The position numbers were made by a program, and so were the translations under genes. Below, piece after piece: positions 33,864 through 35,409 of a DNA stretch of 35,409 bases; within the stretch, counting starts at the first letter, position 1, and each line of letters opens with the position of its first letter. Under the pieces are notes generated by a model that saw only the letters and a list, made by a program, of their open reading frames with translations, was not told the origin of the DNA and made no database searches. The DNA comes from Clostridiales bacterium (GTDB lineage: Bacteria; Bacillota; Clostridia; Lachnospirales; Lachnospiraceae), in contig DUQJ01000071.1 of assembly GCA_012837865.1 (NCBI GenBank), positions 1 through 35,409 of the forward strand, read 5' to 3'.

Positions 33864-33882
33864 ATTCCGAAAAGTCTTTTTA
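33843..33882. terminator. Two-way intrinsic terminator between the YprB-like gene and rpmF
   Basis: Stem AAAAGACT/AGTCTTTT (33845-33852 with 33873-33880), one mismatch, then TTCG/CGAA, closing a loop that carries the TAA of the YprB-like gene. A T run follows on the plus strand and A-rich flanks give T on the minus strand, where it lies 12 bases after the rpmF stop. Confidence 0.82.
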
Positions 33883-33893
33883 TAATTGTTTGA

Positions 33894-34073
33894 TTATTCA
33901 GCTGTAATGATTTCTTTCTTGTTATATGATCCACAAGCTTTACATACTCTGTGTGGTACCATTAGCTCACTACATTTGCTACATTTAACTAAGTTAGGTA
34001 CAGCCATTTTCCAGTTTGCTCTACGTCTATCTCTTCTACCTTTTGATGATTTATTTTTTGGACAAATTGACAT
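33894..34073 (-). CDS. rpmF: 50S ribosomal protein L32
   Basis: 59 residues, translation starting MSICPKNKSSKGRRDRRR and containing NWKMAVPNLVKCSKC then HRVCKACGSY. The paired CxxC motifs (CSKC, CKAC) form the zinc site of the zinc-binding L32 type. The gene starts ATG 34073-34071, 5 bases after GGAGGTG, and two bases after the yceD stop. Short but unmistakable. The usual next gene in many bacteria, plsX, is absent, replaced by a terminator and the YprB-like gene. Confidence 0.95.
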   Translation of the reverse strand: MSICPKNKSSKGRRDRRRANWKMAVPNLVKCSKCSELMVPHRVCKACGSYNKKEIITAE

Positions 34074-34075
34074 CG

Positions 34076-34603
34076 TTACACCTCCTTAAATTCATTGTAT
34101 ATATCACGGATTGCTAACATTCTGGGATCATATTCTGTATTATCACAATCGCAGTTTTTATTATTTAGATTAAGACCACATTTGTTACAGATCCCTTTAC
34201 AATCTTGATCGCATAAAACTTGCATAGGAAATCCTAATATTATTTCGTTACAAATCAAAACATCAAGATCTAATTCATAATTAATTATATAGCTGGCTTC
34301 ATCTAAGTTTTTAATCCGTTCTTCATCTGTCTGATTAAGATCAACCTCTTTAGATATATTAATTTTCATGGGATATATTATTTTACTTAAGCACCTATTA
34401 CAAAACAGTTCAATAGTTACTTTACCATCAGCCTCCATTAAAACTTTCTTACGGCCAATATTAGTAACAACTAAATCTACTGGTTCCTTATCTATAAAGG
34501 ATAGGAATTGTCCTTGATTTTCTATTCCTTTAATGTCGATTGGAACATTAAATTTGCTTGTTTTACCACTTGTGCTTGATATATCGGATAGCGATATTAT
34601 CAT
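34076..34603 (-). CDS. yceD: YceD family protein (DUF177), rRNA accumulation protein type
   Basis: 175 residues from ATG 34603-34601, chosen because GGAGGG lies 7 bases upstream; an in-frame TTG at 34618 overlaps that site. The family pattern is seen in DLVVTNIGRKKVLMEADGKVTIELFCNRCLS and, at the C-terminus, a cysteine-rich knuckle CDQDCKGICNKCGLNLNNKNCDC. YceD is coupled to rpmF in most bacteria and in E. coli is linked to 23S rRNA accumulation. Its molecular action is not settled. Driven by a perfect promoter just upstream. Confidence 0.88.
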   Translation of the reverse strand: MIISLSDISSTSGKTSKFNVPIDIKGIENQGQFLSFIDKEPVDLVVTNIGRKKVLMEADGKVTIELFCNRCLSKIIYPMKINISKEVDLNQTDEERIKNLDEASYIINYELDLDVLICNEIILGFPMQVLCDQDCKGICNKCGLNLNNKNCDCDNTEYDPRMLAIRDIYNEFKEV

Positions 34604-34670
34604 AGTATTTCCCTCCAATTAACGAGTAAGTAAGAGAGGATTATCAAACTTACATTGTTACACTCATTGT

Positions 34671-34699
34671 ATTATAGCTATTGATATAATATTTGTCAA
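34671..34699 (-). promoter_or_regulatory. Consensus sigma-A promoter of yceD-rpmF
   Basis: On the minus strand an exact TTGACA (34699-34694) and exact TATAAT (34676-34671) are separated by 17 bases, about 68 bases before the yceD ATG. This is the best promoter in the window, suiting a ribosomal protein gene. It also shows that yceD-rpmF is transcribed apart from ackA. Confidence 0.85.
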
Positions 34700-34724
34700 T
34701 AATTATTATTAAATAAGATAGTCT

Positions 34725-35409
34725 TTAAATTAATCTTGATGTTTCCCTTGCAATCGCAAGCTCTTCATTCGTTGGTATAACATATACTTTTACTTTAGAG
34801 TCCGGAGTTGAAATCGTAGCTTCATTCCCTCTAACTTCATTTGCCTTATGATCAATTTCAATGCCTAGATAGCTTAAATATTCACATATATCCGCTCTAA
34901 CCTTAGGATCATTTTCACCAACTCCTGCAGTAAATACTATTGCATCTATTCCATTCATAATCGCAACATATGCTCCAATGTATTTCACTACTCTATATAC
35001 AAAAACATTAAATGCAATTCTTGCCTTTTCATTTCCTGCTTGAATAGCTAAATTTATATCCCTAAAATCACTAGATACATCCGACATTCCTTGAATACCA
35101 GATTTTTTATTTAAAATATTCATTACATCTTCTAGGCTTATATTTTCTTTGTTTGCTATAAACTCAATAATAGATGGATCAATATCTCCACTTCTAGTAC
35201 CCATTATTAAACCTGCTAAAGGTGTAAATCCCATACTAGTATCAACTGACTCGCCACTCTTTACTGCTGAAACACTTGCACCACCACCCAAATGACATAC
35301 AATAATTTTGGAATCTTCTTTAGCCAAGCCTGTTAATTCAATTGCTCTATCTGATACAAAGCTATGACTTGTACCATGAAATCCATATTTTCTTATTTTA
35401 TATTTTTCA
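34725..35409 (-). CDS. ackA: Acetate kinase (N-terminal part beyond window)
   Basis: About 228 C-terminal residues are seen; the frame stays open to the right edge, so the start is outside. Readable from KIRKYGFHGTSHSFVSDRAIEL, then CHLGGGASVSAV, DTSMGFTPLAGL, MGTRSGDIDPSI, FTAGVGEND and a final IPTNEELAIARE, all acetate kinase signatures. Full length would be about 400 residues. The enzyme makes ATP from acetyl phosphate in fermentation. An internal methionine near 35327 is not the start. Gene order ackA-yceD-rpmF is common in Clostridia. Confidence 0.95.
   Translation of the reverse strand, partial: EKYKIRKYGFHGTSHSFVSDRAIELTGLAKEDSKIIVCHLGGGASVSAVKSGESVDTSMGFTPLAGLIMGTRSGDIDPSIIEFIANKENISLEDVMNILNKKSGIQGMSDVSSDFRDINLAIQAGNEKARIAFNVFVYRVVKYIGAYVAIMNGIDAIVFTAGVGENDPKVRADICEYLSYLGIEIDHKANEVRGNEATISTPDSKVKVYVIPTNEELAIARETSRLI

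Overview
The window is AT-rich (about 30% GC by eye) and comes from a spore-forming, low-GC Gram-positive bacterium of the class Clostridia. Evidence is a sporulation sigma factor K gene, the clostridial-type ribosomal protein L32, strong GGAGG-type ribosome binding sites, and blocks such as ireB-ruvX-DUF1292-fur-rnj and ruvA-ruvB-zapA-U32. The genes look like the Lachnospirales/Vallitalea side of the class, but I cannot assign a genus. There is no insertion sequence, phage or CRISPR array. This is core chromosome, nearly all on the minus strand. Only an HPr-like gene, a tRNA and a YprB-like nuclease lie on the plus strand.

Reading along the plus coordinates: 1-1754 holds a GtrA-type membrane protein (cut by the window edge) and an FAD/NADH oxidoreductase with a rubredoxin-like N-terminus. 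1847-2467 is sigK without a pro-sequence. 2596-9940 is a long minus-strand cluster, in transcription order mtaB, ireB, ruvX, DUF1292, fur, rnj (with an unusual tetrapeptide-repeat tail), a catalytic-domain-less MltG-like protein, trmR and trhP, ending at a terminator. 10117-10350 is a lone plus-strand HPr-like gene lacking the catalytic histidine. 10444-15132 holds an LCP protein (with terminator), an M23 peptidase, a cysteine desulfurase and thiI. 15188-22995 holds a zinc-finger anti-sigma-like protein, polA, coaE, a WalJ-type MBL hydrolase, an ACT/UPF0210 pair and pepD. 23113-23195 is tRNA-Leu(CAA), facing a NUDIX gene across a two-way terminator. 23877-32633 is an apparent operon: cls, ruvA, ruvB, zapA, a large U32 protein, and a single polypeptide joining a SEDS glycosyltransferase to a class B penicillin-binding protein. 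32754-35409 holds a YprB-like exonuclease, then rpmF, yceD and the start-truncated ackA.

Two themes stand out. One is tRNA modification: mtaB, trmR, two U32 proteins of TrhP type, thiI and its likely sulfur donor. The other is envelope growth and division: the SEDS-PBP fusion, zapA, LCP, M23, the MltG-like protein and cardiolipin synthase. The most unusual items are the one-chain SEDS-PBP synthase, the 15-unit tetrapeptide repeat on RNase J, the SigK that begins at its mature N-terminus, and the histidine-less HPr homologue.

Several starts were moved from the longest open frame to the codon that has a well-placed ribosome binding site; each case is stated in the entry.
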